A stretch of 64,000 bases of DNA from positions 1-64,000 of the forward strand of contig NZ_AP023248.1 in the NCBI RefSeq assembly GCF_016756535.1, read 5' to 3'. The notes beneath the pieces are model-generated. The model made no database searches. It had not been told where the DNA came from and worked only from the letters and a program-made list of their open reading frames with translations. Each line of letters starts with the position of its first letter. Within the stretch, counting starts at the first letter, position 1. The DNA is from Mesorhizobium sp. 131-2-1. GTDB taxonomy: Bacteria; Pseudomonadota; Alphaproteobacteria; Rhizobiales; Rhizobiaceae. Below, piece by piece: positions 17,784 to 24,906 of the stretch. The translations under genes and the position numbers were made by a program.

Positions 17784-18437
17784 ATGGCGGGAAATCTGTT
17801 TATATTCGAAGGGCCGGATGGCGTTGGAAAAACGACGATCGTACAGGCACTCAAAGATAAGTTGTCGAGCGACCGTTTCGAATTTTTGAGCTTTCCTGGC
17901 CGTGAGGAAGGAACGCTTGGTCACACCATCTACCGCATCCATCACAGCCCTGAAGACTTTGGCATCGGTGCGATGTCGGAACTCGCGCGTCAAGCCCTCC
18001 ACGTAGCGGCGCATATTGATGTTATCGAGACCCGCATTAGACCGTGGTTGGCAGAAGGAAAAAATGTGGTCCTCGACCGGTTTTGGTGGTCGACTGTCGT
18101 TTACGGAAGCGCCGGCGGCGGCGAGCATAAAGCCCTGATGGACCTTGTTGCGGCCGAACAGACCGTTTGGGGGGAAATCAAGCCGGCGATCGCGTTTCTC
18201 ATTGATCGTGACAGCCCAATCAATCGTAAGGAAGACCCAGTTTATTGGCAACAGCTTCGCTTAAGTTATGCTCGGCTCGCCGGTCATGAGAGCGGACGTT
18301 ACAAAGTTTGTACAATAAGCAATAGTGGCAGGGTCGCCGACTCGATTGCATTCGTAGAAGGTGAGATTGCAGAGGTCCGCAGCCGCAACCCGGATAAACG
18401 AATGCAAAAACGCGCGTACAGAGATCCCGGGCATTGA
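17784..18437 (+). CDS. Thymidylate-kinase-like P-loop nucleotide kinase
   Basis: 217 residues from ATG 17784 (GGGGAG ribosome site). Walker A EGPDGVGKTT (residues 9-18), the DRFWWST motif at about residue 96 that matches the dTMP-kinase DRY..S element, and a LID-like DRDSPINRKEDPVYW. The chromosomal tmk would serve replication, so this copy probably phosphorylates a nucleotide for the linked genes, perhaps a modified or damaged thymidylate. It heads the right-arm operon and ends 39 bases before the TIR ATG. Confidence 0.82.
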   Translation: MAGNLFIFEGPDGVGKTTIVQALKDKLSSDRFEFLSFPGREEGTLGHTIYRIHHSPEDFGIGAMSELARQALHVAAHIDVIETRIRPWLAEGKNVVLDRFWWSTVVYGSAGGGEHKALMDLVAAEQTVWGEIKPAIAFLIDRDSPINRKEDPVYWQQLRLSYARLAGHESGRYKVCTISNSGRVADSIAFVEGEIAEVRSRNPDKRMQKRAYRDPGH

Positions 18438-18476
18438 TTTCTTGTCTGGTTACCCTGCGGCAATGTGAGTAGCGAA

Positions 18477-18962
18477 ATGGCCAATTTCATAAAGAACGTC
18501 TTTATCAGCCACATCCATGAAGATGATCATGGCTTGGCAAAGCTGAAAGAAATCCTCGCCAATCATAACCTATCCATCCGAGATTCCTCGATAAACTCGA
18601 GCAATCCAAACAAAGCGAAAAGCCCAGAATATATCAAGTCCTCTGTCCTCGCGCCGCAGATCCAGTGGGCCAGCACCTTGATCGTCTACGTCACGGCCGA
18701 TACCCGTCACAGTGAATGGGTGAATTGGGAAATTGAGTATGCGGCAAAGTTGGGCAAGCGGATCGTTGGCGTTTGGGGTGAGGGAGAACAAGGTTGCGAA
18801 TTACCGGATGCCCTCAAGGATTATCACGACGCGATGGTCGGCTGGCACGGTAATTCCATAGTTGAGGCGATTGTTGAGGACCAGGACAAAACAGAAATGC
18901 CAAACGGCGATGCCGCTCCGATCCTTCCGATCGTCCGACACCCCTGCGGGGCACGGGGATGA
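18477..18962 (+). CDS. TIR-domain protein paired with Nmad2, copy B
   Basis: 161 residues from ATG 18477; an in-frame GTG at 18465 is the alternative. NVFISHIHEDDHGLAKLKEILANHNLSIRDSS and WASTLIVYVTADTRHSEWVNWEIEYAAKLGKRIVGVWGE show a full TIR fold with the catalytic Glu in WVNWEI. It is paralogous to copy A at 17224-17712. Its stop overlaps the Nmad2 start (ATGA), so the pair is made together. The expected activity is NAD+ hydrolysis or cyclisation on phage sensing, as in Thoeris ThsB; the trigger is unknown. Confidence 0.9.
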   Translation: MANFIKNVFISHIHEDDHGLAKLKEILANHNLSIRDSSINSSNPNKAKSPEYIKSSVLAPQIQWASTLIVYVTADTRHSEWVNWEIEYAAKLGKRIVGVWGEGEQGCELPDALKDYHDAMVGWHGNSIVEAIVEDQDKTEMPNGDAAPILPIVRHPCGARG

Positions 18963-19579
18963 GCATTTACTCGTACATTGTTAGGTTCGACAGCGGGTTC
19001 GCTCCAAATCCATTTTATGGGCTTTGCTCTCTGGCTACGTGCAAGCATCCCATCCGGAAGCATGCGGAGATTGGAGACTGGGTTGTCGGATGCGGTAGCG
19101 CAGATCGGGCTGTTCGCCGTGGTGGCCATATTGTCCACGCGATGAGGATCACGGAGACGTTGACATTCGAGGAGTATGACGCCGATCCGCGCTTTAAATC
19201 AAAGAAGCCGATCCGTAATGGTAGCCGCAAGCAGAACGCCGGGGACAACATATATTTTCCAACGGCGCATGGTTGGTCGCAGCGTGACTCCTTTCATAGC
19301 AAGTCGGACGGCAGCCCAAACCCAAAGCATGTGGCGAACGACACTCAGGTCGACCGCGTGCTTCTGAGTGATGATTTCGTTTATTTTGGCGGTGAAGGTC
19401 CCGAATTTCCAGCCGACCTTCAGGACAAATACGGCAGACATATCTGTAAGGCAGGCATTGGCCGGTCGAAATTCAATGATAACGCCTTGGAGGAGAAGCT
19501 CGTCGCTTGGCTCGACTCGATCGGGCCTAGGGGCCTGCAGGGATCGCCATTTGAGTGGTTGAGCTTAAGAGAACGATGA
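18959..19579 (+). CDS. Nmad2 (nucleotide modification associated domain 2) protein, copy B
   Basis: 206 residues. Same landmarks as copy A: YSYIVRFDSGFAPNPF, GLCSLATCKHPIRKHAEIGDWVVGCGS, KPIRNGSRKQNAGDNIYF and VLLSDDFVYFGGEGP. Start and stop both overlap neighbours by 4 bases (ATGA), locking it between TIR and MazG-like genes. The high conservation of cysteine, Asp-Trp and GDNIY between two diverged copies suggests these residues are functional. A role in binding or altering an unusual nucleotide is inferred from the family name and the neighbours. Confidence 0.87.
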   Translation: MSIYSYIVRFDSGFAPNPFYGLCSLATCKHPIRKHAEIGDWVVGCGSADRAVRRGGHIVHAMRITETLTFEEYDADPRFKSKKPIRNGSRKQNAGDNIYFPTAHGWSQRDSFHSKSDGSPNPKHVANDTQVDRVLLSDDFVYFGGEGPEFPADLQDKYGRHICKAGIGRSKFNDNALEEKLVAWLDSIGPRGLQGSPFEWLSLRER

Positions 19580-20727
19580 ATTCGATGTCGAACGACCATC
19601 TCGGATTGAATGAGTATCAAAGCCTGGCATCCCGAAGTGACCGGACAAAGGGGAAGGGGAACGGGTTCGACCTCCCCGTCCTTGGCCTTGTCGGCGAAGT
19701 TGGTAGCCTTCTGAGCGAGGTGAAGAAGCGGCAGCGTGATAAGGCGGCGATCATCGGGTATGAGCAGACCGTCCTCGAGGAACTGGGCGATAGCCTATGG
19801 TATCTCGCCATAATCGCCGATCACGCGGATATAAGGCTGGCAACCTTGGACGATGCCGGAGTGGAAACAGATCTGCCGTTTGCCGTGCTGCAACCCCAAC
19901 ATGCCCTACCGCTGAACACGCCAAGCGCTCAGTTCGAAAAAACGCTTCTGCGCTTGGCCGCCGCGACTGGCGAGCTGGCGGCAGCCGTCGATGGATCCCA
20001 TGGCGACAAACCTCTCCTGCAGGCTCGCTTGGCGACAGTACTGCGGCACCTCGTTCAGGCCGCCAATGAATCGGAGGTACTTCTCGAGGCCGCCGCTCGC
20101 GCCAACCTTAAAAAGGCCGAGGATCGTTGGCCGCGCGAACGCACTTATCCCCCGCTGTTCGACGCTGAGTTTCCAGCGGATGAGCAACTACCGCGGGCGC
20201 TCGAAATCGACATTTACGAGCGGGATGCCAGCAATGACAAGCGCTACGTACTGCAGAGCTGCCGTGGCCTATTCATCGGCGATCGGCTGACCGACAACAT
20301 CATGCAACCCGACGACTATCGGTTCCACGATGTCTTTCACTATGCCTACGCCGCTGTGCTCGGCTGGTCACCGGTCACGCGAGCTCTCTTGAAAAGAAAG
20401 CGGAAAAGCAAATCGCGGGTCGATGAGGGCGAGGACGGCGCACGCGCGACCCTCATTGAGGAAGGAGTGGCCACCTATGTTTTCGGAATAGCCAAGGATT
20501 TCGACTTTTTCGCTGACCAGAACCCCGGAGATCTCAGCCTTAGCTTGCTCAAGAACGTCAGACAGTTCGCTCGCGGATATGAGGTTCACTCTTCTCCGCT
20601 GTGGCTGTGGGAGGACGCGATTCTTCAGGGGAACCATGCGTTTCGCTTCCTTCGAGAAAACCGTCGCGGTCGCGTCAAGCTTGATATAGAGAAGCGTTCG
20701 TTATCGATAGGGGAACTACCGCGATGA
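19576..20727 (+). CDS. MazG-like nucleotide pyrophosphohydrolase with C-terminal domain
   Basis: 383 residues. The N-terminal MazG-type domain shows GLVGEVGSLLSEVKKRQRDK (about 38-57) and VLEELGDSLWYLA (about 67-79), which provide the ExxE/ExxD magnesium ligands. A helical linker follows. From about residue 215 there is a second domain with RFHDVFHYAYAAVLGWSPVTRALLKRKRK and LIEEGVATYVFGIA, whose His-His-Glu pattern suggests another metal site and matches the MazG C-terminal domain type seen in conflict-system operons. It would hydrolyse NTPs or dNTPs, possibly the product of the linked kinase. The ATG at 19576 overlaps the Nmad2 stop. Confidence 0.82.
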   Translation: MNSMSNDHLGLNEYQSLASRSDRTKGKGNGFDLPVLGLVGEVGSLLSEVKKRQRDKAAIIGYEQTVLEELGDSLWYLAIIADHADIRLATLDDAGVETDLPFAVLQPQHALPLNTPSAQFEKTLLRLAAATGELAAAVDGSHGDKPLLQARLATVLRHLVQAANESEVLLEAAARANLKKAEDRWPRERTYPPLFDAEFPADEQLPRALEIDIYERDASNDKRYVLQSCRGLFIGDRLTDNIMQPDDYRFHDVFHYAYAAVLGWSPVTRALLKRKRKSKSRVDEGEDGARATLIEEGVATYVFGIAKDFDFFADQNPGDLSLSLLKNVRQFARGYEVHSSPLWLWEDAILQGNHAFRFLRENRRGRVKLDIEKRSLSIGELPR

Positions 20728-21392
20728 ACACCGCCCAGTTCGTTGAGACACTGGCCGACCTTTCATTTAAAGACGCATTCAATCCGTACGCTGATGCTTG
20801 TGGGGATTTCGATCGAGACGACGCCCCCGCCATCCGGCGCACAAACCTGAAACTCGTCCTCGACGCGGCAATTGAGTCGAAAGTGGACTCTATTTGGATC
20901 GCTCGGGACCTCGGTTATCGCGGCGGTCGTCGCACTGGTCTCGCGCTAACGGACGAAGCGCATCTAAATGATCATTCCACCCTCTACGGCAACCTGCCCC
21001 TTGCCCGCGCCACCAGGGGTCCTGCTATCTCCGAGCGAACGGCGACCGTGATCTGGCAAACCCTGAATCGTATTCAGCGCCCGGTCTTCCTATGGAACGT
21101 CTTTCCTTTGCATCCGCACGAACCCGGCGACCCTCAATCGAACCGCTGCCACACTCGAGCTGAACGCAGTGCCTGTCGTCCGCTTTTGGCCTGGCTGCTT
21201 GAGAGGCTTGTACCACGCGTGGTCGTAGCGGTCGGGCGGGACGCCCAATTCGCGTTGGCGGATCTCGGGATCGATGCGATGCAGGTCCGGCATCCGAGTT
21301 ATGGTGGCCAAAGCGACTTTATTTCCGGGATTGAGGGGCTCTATGGACTTCCCATCCTCTCAAAATCGCCCCAGCAGTTGGCAATGTTGTAG
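20724..21392 (+). CDS. Uracil-DNA-glycosylase-superfamily protein
   Basis: 222 residues. SIWIARDLGYRGGRRTGLALTDE (about 55-78) corresponds to the glycosylase motif 1, PVFLWNVFPLHPHEPG (about 133) to the Asn-containing strand, and VRHPSYGGQSDF (about 192) to the HPS minor-groove loop. These are intact, so base-excising activity is plausible. The usual EAPG start of motif 1 reads ARDLG, which may mark a changed substrate. It is the last gene of the right-arm operon, with ATGA coupling to the MazG-like gene. It may remove a base recognised or produced by the other members. Confidence 0.83.
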   Translation: MNTAQFVETLADLSFKDAFNPYADACGDFDRDDAPAIRRTNLKLVLDAAIESKVDSIWIARDLGYRGGRRTGLALTDEAHLNDHSTLYGNLPLARATRGPAISERTATVIWQTLNRIQRPVFLWNVFPLHPHEPGDPQSNRCHTRAERSACRPLLAWLLERLVPRVVVAVGRDAQFALADLGIDAMQVRHPSYGGQSDFISGIEGLYGLPILSKSPQQLAML

Positions 21393-21461
21393 CATCGATT
21401 GCAATCCATGCGAAACCGTTAAGATCGGACTGCCAGAGCTGGTCGGCGCTATCGTCTTGTC

Positions 21462-21734
21462 TTAAAACTCGTCGGTGGCCTTGATGACGACGAAGGCCGG
21501 GTTGGTGATCAGGTCATGGACCTTGAGCAGACTGTAGACTGAGGATTCCGACACGAAGTAGCTCTTGAGTATGCTCGACACGCCCGCATTGCGCTCGCAA
21601 AGGGCGGCGGGCGAACTCAAATAGAACACGACAGCCTTTCGACTATGCCGGAAGCCCGAAATTCTCGCTAGCCTGATTTCCCTACGTGTCGGATCAACCT
21701 TGCAGAAGTTGACAAGCCCGAAGCAGCGGAGCAT
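21462..21734 (-). CDS. Possible small hypothetical protein
   Basis: 90 residues with protein-like composition (VVFYLSSPAALCERNAGVSSILKSYF, then LLKVHDLITNPAFVVIKATDEF). It runs against the flanking operons and has no visible ribosome site. It may instead be a remnant. No family recognised. Confidence 0.35.
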   Translation of the reverse strand: MLRCFGLVNFCKVDPTRREIRLARISGFRHSRKAVVFYLSSPAALCERNAGVSSILKSYFVSESSVYSLLKVHDLITNPAFVVIKATDEF

Positions 21735-21769
21735 CCGTGCTTGTAGGAAATGCTGAGGGGGCGGTGCGC

Positions 21770-22297
21770 ATGGCCACGGATTATGGCGGATGGCGGCGCG
21801 ACGTGCGCCGCGAGGTTTTCGTTAGTTATCACCATCGGGGAGACCAAGCCTATTACGACGCCTTCTCGCGCATGTTTCACGATTCCCTGCGGCTAATCAC
21901 CGACAACTCTCTCGAGCGGAAGGTGGACAGCAACGATCCCGGCTACATCATGCGTCGCATTCGGGAACACCATCTCCATGGCAGTTCGTGCACCATTGTC
22001 CTTTGTGGCGCCGACACCTGGCGGCGCAAGTTCGTGGACTGGGAAATCTATGCCTCGCTTGATCAGCAGATGGGACTTGTGGGTGTTAGGCTACCGACGC
22101 TTCTGCTGGCTGCGAACGGGGGCACGGCTAAGCCCCAGCGGCTTCAAGACAACATTGACAGTGCCTATGCGCCGTGGGTCCAATGGAATGACATCGCTAA
22201 CGACGCGGGTGCGGTTCAGCGCGCAGTCGAGACGGCGCTCGAAAGGCCTAGGTCGACTATAGCCAACACACGCCAGCGCATGGTGCGAAATCTGTGA
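21770..22297 (+). CDS. TIR-like protein of the ThsB type, first gene of the SLOG operon
   Basis: 175 residues from ATG 21770 (GAGGGGGCGG ribosome site; GTG 21737 is an alternative). EVFVSYHHRGDQAYYDAFSRMFHDSLRLI opens the domain. SSCTIVLCGADTWRRKFVDWEIYASLDQQMGLVGVRLP has the catalytic Glu in the F-V-D-W-E-I context, as in ThsB/DUF1863 proteins. The stop overlaps the GTG start of the next gene. With the second TIR gene and a SLOG-like gene it forms a three-gene operon related to Thoeris. Confidence 0.87.
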   Translation: MATDYGGWRRDVRREVFVSYHHRGDQAYYDAFSRMFHDSLRLITDNSLERKVDSNDPGYIMRRIREHHLHGSSCTIVLCGADTWRRKFVDWEIYASLDQQMGLVGVRLPTLLLAANGGTAKPQRLQDNIDSAYAPWVQWNDIANDAGAVQRAVETALERPRSTIANTRQRMVRNL

Positions 22298-23511
22298 CCA
22301 GCCCTGGCTTTCCATCGGGTGCTCATCGCGCCGAGAACCTCGAGTCACGTTTGACCGATATCCTACGCATCCAAGTGGTCTGGGCGTCTGGCTCGGACGA
22401 AGGCGCCCGCATCGCAGAGATGATCTCGAAGCATTTTGACGGAATCGGAATGGAACGGGACGGCGTTGCATACCGTGTTCCGGTGCGATTCGCGAGCGAG
22501 CCGTGGGACGGGTCTTCTCCTCTTCCCAAGCCGTTGGATTTGGATCGCGCGGTACATAACGCAGTTATTCTACTGCATGACGACTTGATGCATGAGGATG
22601 CCGCACAGTGGGACGGCTGGGTCCAAGCTACCCGTGCCTCCATGGAAGCGAGAGGAACGACCGACGTCTACATCCCCTTCGGGAGTCCAACGGGCGAGCC
22701 AGCACTACGTTCGGACCGGGCCCGACACACTCAATACGCTTATCGGAAGAAGTGGATGGCGCTTGCCGATCCGAACGCGCGAGACAAGCGGCTTCTGCTC
22801 CATGCACTCCACCGCATCCGTGAGCATCTGCGGCAGTCTTTCGGCAGGCACGAGGACGAACCCCTTTTCGTCAGCCATGCCAAGGCGGATGGCGACAGGA
22901 CCGCCCGTGCCATCGTCGATTTCGTAAACTCCTCGGGTCACGACGTGCCACTCCACACGTTCTATGACGCCATGGAATTGAATCCCGGCGAAGACTTCGA
23001 GCAGCGCTTCAAGATTGAGATCGGGCACGGCACGCTGATAGCGATCGTTTCTGACGTCTACGATTCGCGGCCGTGGTGTGTGTTCGAGCTAACCACAGCC
23101 AAGCGCGAGCGCCGACCGATCGTCCTCGCTGACGTGGGCGGCGTTCGAATCAGCCGTACCTTCCCATACGGAGCTAATCTACCCCGCGTAAGACTCAAAC
23201 CTGACCCGGGCAGCGACGCCTGGATCGAACCTCTCTTGGTCGAGGCGCTCTCCGAGGGGTTGAGATGTGATCTTTTCGAGGCGCAGGCGCGAAACCTCCT
23301 GAGCAAAAGTGTGGCTGACGCCCTGGTGCTGCCGCGACCGCCAGAGCTGTTCGACATAGTGGACCGGCCAGTGCCTGACATGATCATTTACCCCGACCCG
23401 CCTCTCGGTGATATTGAGGCCGACCTGCTGCGCAAGGCACTGGACGTTATCGCGCCAGGCTCTCGGTTCGTTACTCTTGGAGCGCTGACATGGGCGACTT
23501 GGCAGGCTTGA
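22294..23511 (+). CDS. TIR protein with divergent N-terminal TIR-like domain
   Basis: 405 residues from a GTG at 22294 coupled to the previous stop. A C-terminal canonical TIR (about residues 188-320) reads EPLFVSHAKADGDRTARAIVDFV, DAMELNPGEDFEQRFKIEI and RPWCVFELTTAKRERRPIVL, with the catalytic Glu in C-V-F-E-L. The first 185 residues also look TIR-like (IQVVWASGSDEGARIAEMISKHFDG ... AVILLHDDLM) but lack the Glu, so they may be a pseudo-TIR scaffold. The last 70 residues are unknown. Its end overlaps the SLOG gene by 22 bases. Confidence 0.85.
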   Translation: MTSPGFPSGAHRAENLESRLTDILRIQVVWASGSDEGARIAEMISKHFDGIGMERDGVAYRVPVRFASEPWDGSSPLPKPLDLDRAVHNAVILLHDDLMHEDAAQWDGWVQATRASMEARGTTDVYIPFGSPTGEPALRSDRARHTQYAYRKKWMALADPNARDKRLLLHALHRIREHLRQSFGRHEDEPLFVSHAKADGDRTARAIVDFVNSSGHDVPLHTFYDAMELNPGEDFEQRFKIEIGHGTLIAIVSDVYDSRPWCVFELTTAKRERRPIVLADVGGVRISRTFPYGANLPRVRLKPDPGSDAWIEPLLVEALSEGLRCDLFEAQARNLLSKSVADALVLPRPPELFDIVDRPVPDMIIYPDPPLGDIEADLLRKALDVIAPGSRFVTLGALTWATWQA

Positions 23512-24389
23512 AGGTCGCGCTCTCAGTGAGCGATGCTCCCGACCGAGCAAGGCTTGGGTTTCCGTCGCGCGAGATTGATCGCGTGCTGCTCACGATATGC
23601 ACGGTCCTCGTCCGCGCGGGCTGCGACATCTTGTATGCAGGCAACCTGGATCCCAATCAGTCCACCTTCAAAATTTTTCGCCATCTCGCCGGTGCGTATG
23701 CCGGCGGACGAGAGAAGGCACCATTCGTCCATATCATCCCAGAGCCAATCGCGCGGCGCACCAGTTTCGTGGCCTTGCACGCAGCGCTTCGCGAGAATGG
23801 CGGTATTACGCGGACCTCCATTAGCCTTGCAGCGGGTCTGGTGCCGGTCCGTGCCTCGGGCGACGTGCTGCTGCTGGGCAACAAGGGCTTAGATCGTAAA
23901 CGGGTTGGCTCGCACGATGAATGGACCGTCTGGCTCGATGGGCACGAGCGCGCCCAGCCGACGGATGCCTACACGAAGGCAAGAGCAGCCGTATCTGCGG
24001 AAGCCGACGCGCGAGTGGTGCTTGGAGGCAAAATGGGCGTGCTCGACCGCCCTGACGACCTTTACGAAGGCGCAATGCCAGGAATTGCCGAGGAGGCGAT
24101 CTTGACACTAACGGTCGGCCGGCCTCTCGTGGTGCTTGGTGCGTTCGGGGGCGCCAGCCGCGACGTCGCTATCGCATTAGGGCTGCTGGCACGGAACAAA
24201 GCAGTTCCGCGCGGCAAGCAACAGGCTAGCTATGCACTCGCCATGGATCAGGTCTCCGCCCTCGCCCATCGCATTCCGGCCGAGGTCCGTCCTTACCTAG
24301 CGGCCATCGCCGACGATGATCGTGGCGAACCGACCGCGTATGCCATCGCTGAGGCTATCGCGACGTGGCGGGCCACAGCCGTACTCTGA
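23490..24389 (+). CDS. SLOG-superfamily Rossmann protein linked to TIR genes
   Basis: 299 residues. LKVALSVSDAP, then LVRAGCDILYAGNL, and later VVLGGKMGVL...YEGAMPGIAEEAILTLTVGRPLVVLGAFGGASRDVAIALGLL match the SLOG fold that binds nucleotide-derived ligands in Thoeris ThsA and LOG enzymes. No SIR2, macro or membrane effector domain is attached. Either it is a sensor that passes the TIR-made signal to another protein, or it is itself the enzyme that consumes the ligand. It is the third gene of the TIR-TIR-SLOG operon. Confidence 0.8.
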   Translation: MGDLAGLKVALSVSDAPDRARLGFPSREIDRVLLTICTVLVRAGCDILYAGNLDPNQSTFKIFRHLAGAYAGGREKAPFVHIIPEPIARRTSFVALHAALRENGGITRTSISLAAGLVPVRASGDVLLLGNKGLDRKRVGSHDEWTVWLDGHERAQPTDAYTKARAAVSAEADARVVLGGKMGVLDRPDDLYEGAMPGIAEEAILTLTVGRPLVVLGAFGGASRDVAIALGLLARNKAVPRGKQQASYALAMDQVSALAHRIPAEVRPYLAAIADDDRGEPTAYAIAEAIATWRATAVL

Positions 24390-24714
24390 GACGACTCCCA
24401 ATCGCAGTGGCAATCGCTTGTCGACAGTCGTACCTCGACCGGCGCGTGACAGCCGCCGTTTACGTGTTTCCGAATGCCAGGAGACCGCTACGCCAAAACG
24501 GCAATCGTGATCTGACCCGTCGGACTTGTTGGCGGCCCTTTCTGCCGACTTTGTCGGCACAATGATCGAGCCCGGGTTAATCTTCGCTCTATTTAGCGAT
24601 TTTCTAAAATCGTGCGTCGACTAGTTCAAAAAAGTAGATTACTTTAAGGATATTTTCTTGCCTCTGTAAATAATATGATCAATTGAGCGATAAGTTCAAC
24701 CAGGGGAGGGGCAA
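24390..24714. other. AT-rich intergenic region between defence operons
   Basis: 325 bases. The right half (about 24590-24700) is the most AT-rich stretch nearby and should hold the promoter of the 24.7-31.8 kb operon. A clear GGGGAGGGG ribosome site ends it. No gene seen. Confidence 0.5.
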
Positions 24715-24897
24715 ATGACTAGGCGTACAATGGCTGAATTGACGCAATTATCTGCTCTCAAGAGCCATTCCCTGGTGATCCAATTAAGACTTTCATCACA
24801 GGCCAGAAGGTTCAAGCACGACTATCTTGGCGGCGGCCCCGATCGGGGACTCGTTGGCAACTCCGCTGATGCTGAATCGCAATACCAAATATCATAA
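24715..24897 (+). CDS. Small leader ORF of the exported-protein operon
   Basis: 60 residues beginning at an ATG with one of the strongest ribosome sites in the window (GGGGAGGGG, 5 bases upstream). The sequence is polar and basic with no signal peptide and no recognised family. It stops 9 bases before the next ATG, which itself has a poor ribosome site, so translational coupling is likely. It could be a regulatory leader rather than a functional protein. Confidence 0.45.
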   Translation: MTRRTMAELTQLSALKSHSLVIQLRLSSQARRFKHDYLGGGPDRGLVGNSADAESQYQIS

Positions 24898-24906
24898 AGT
24901 GATTTC

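Noticed and set aside
13060..24389. Standard Thoeris (thsA-thsB)
   Set aside because: TIR and SLOG proteins are present but no SIR2-SLOG, macro or other fused ThsA effector was found.
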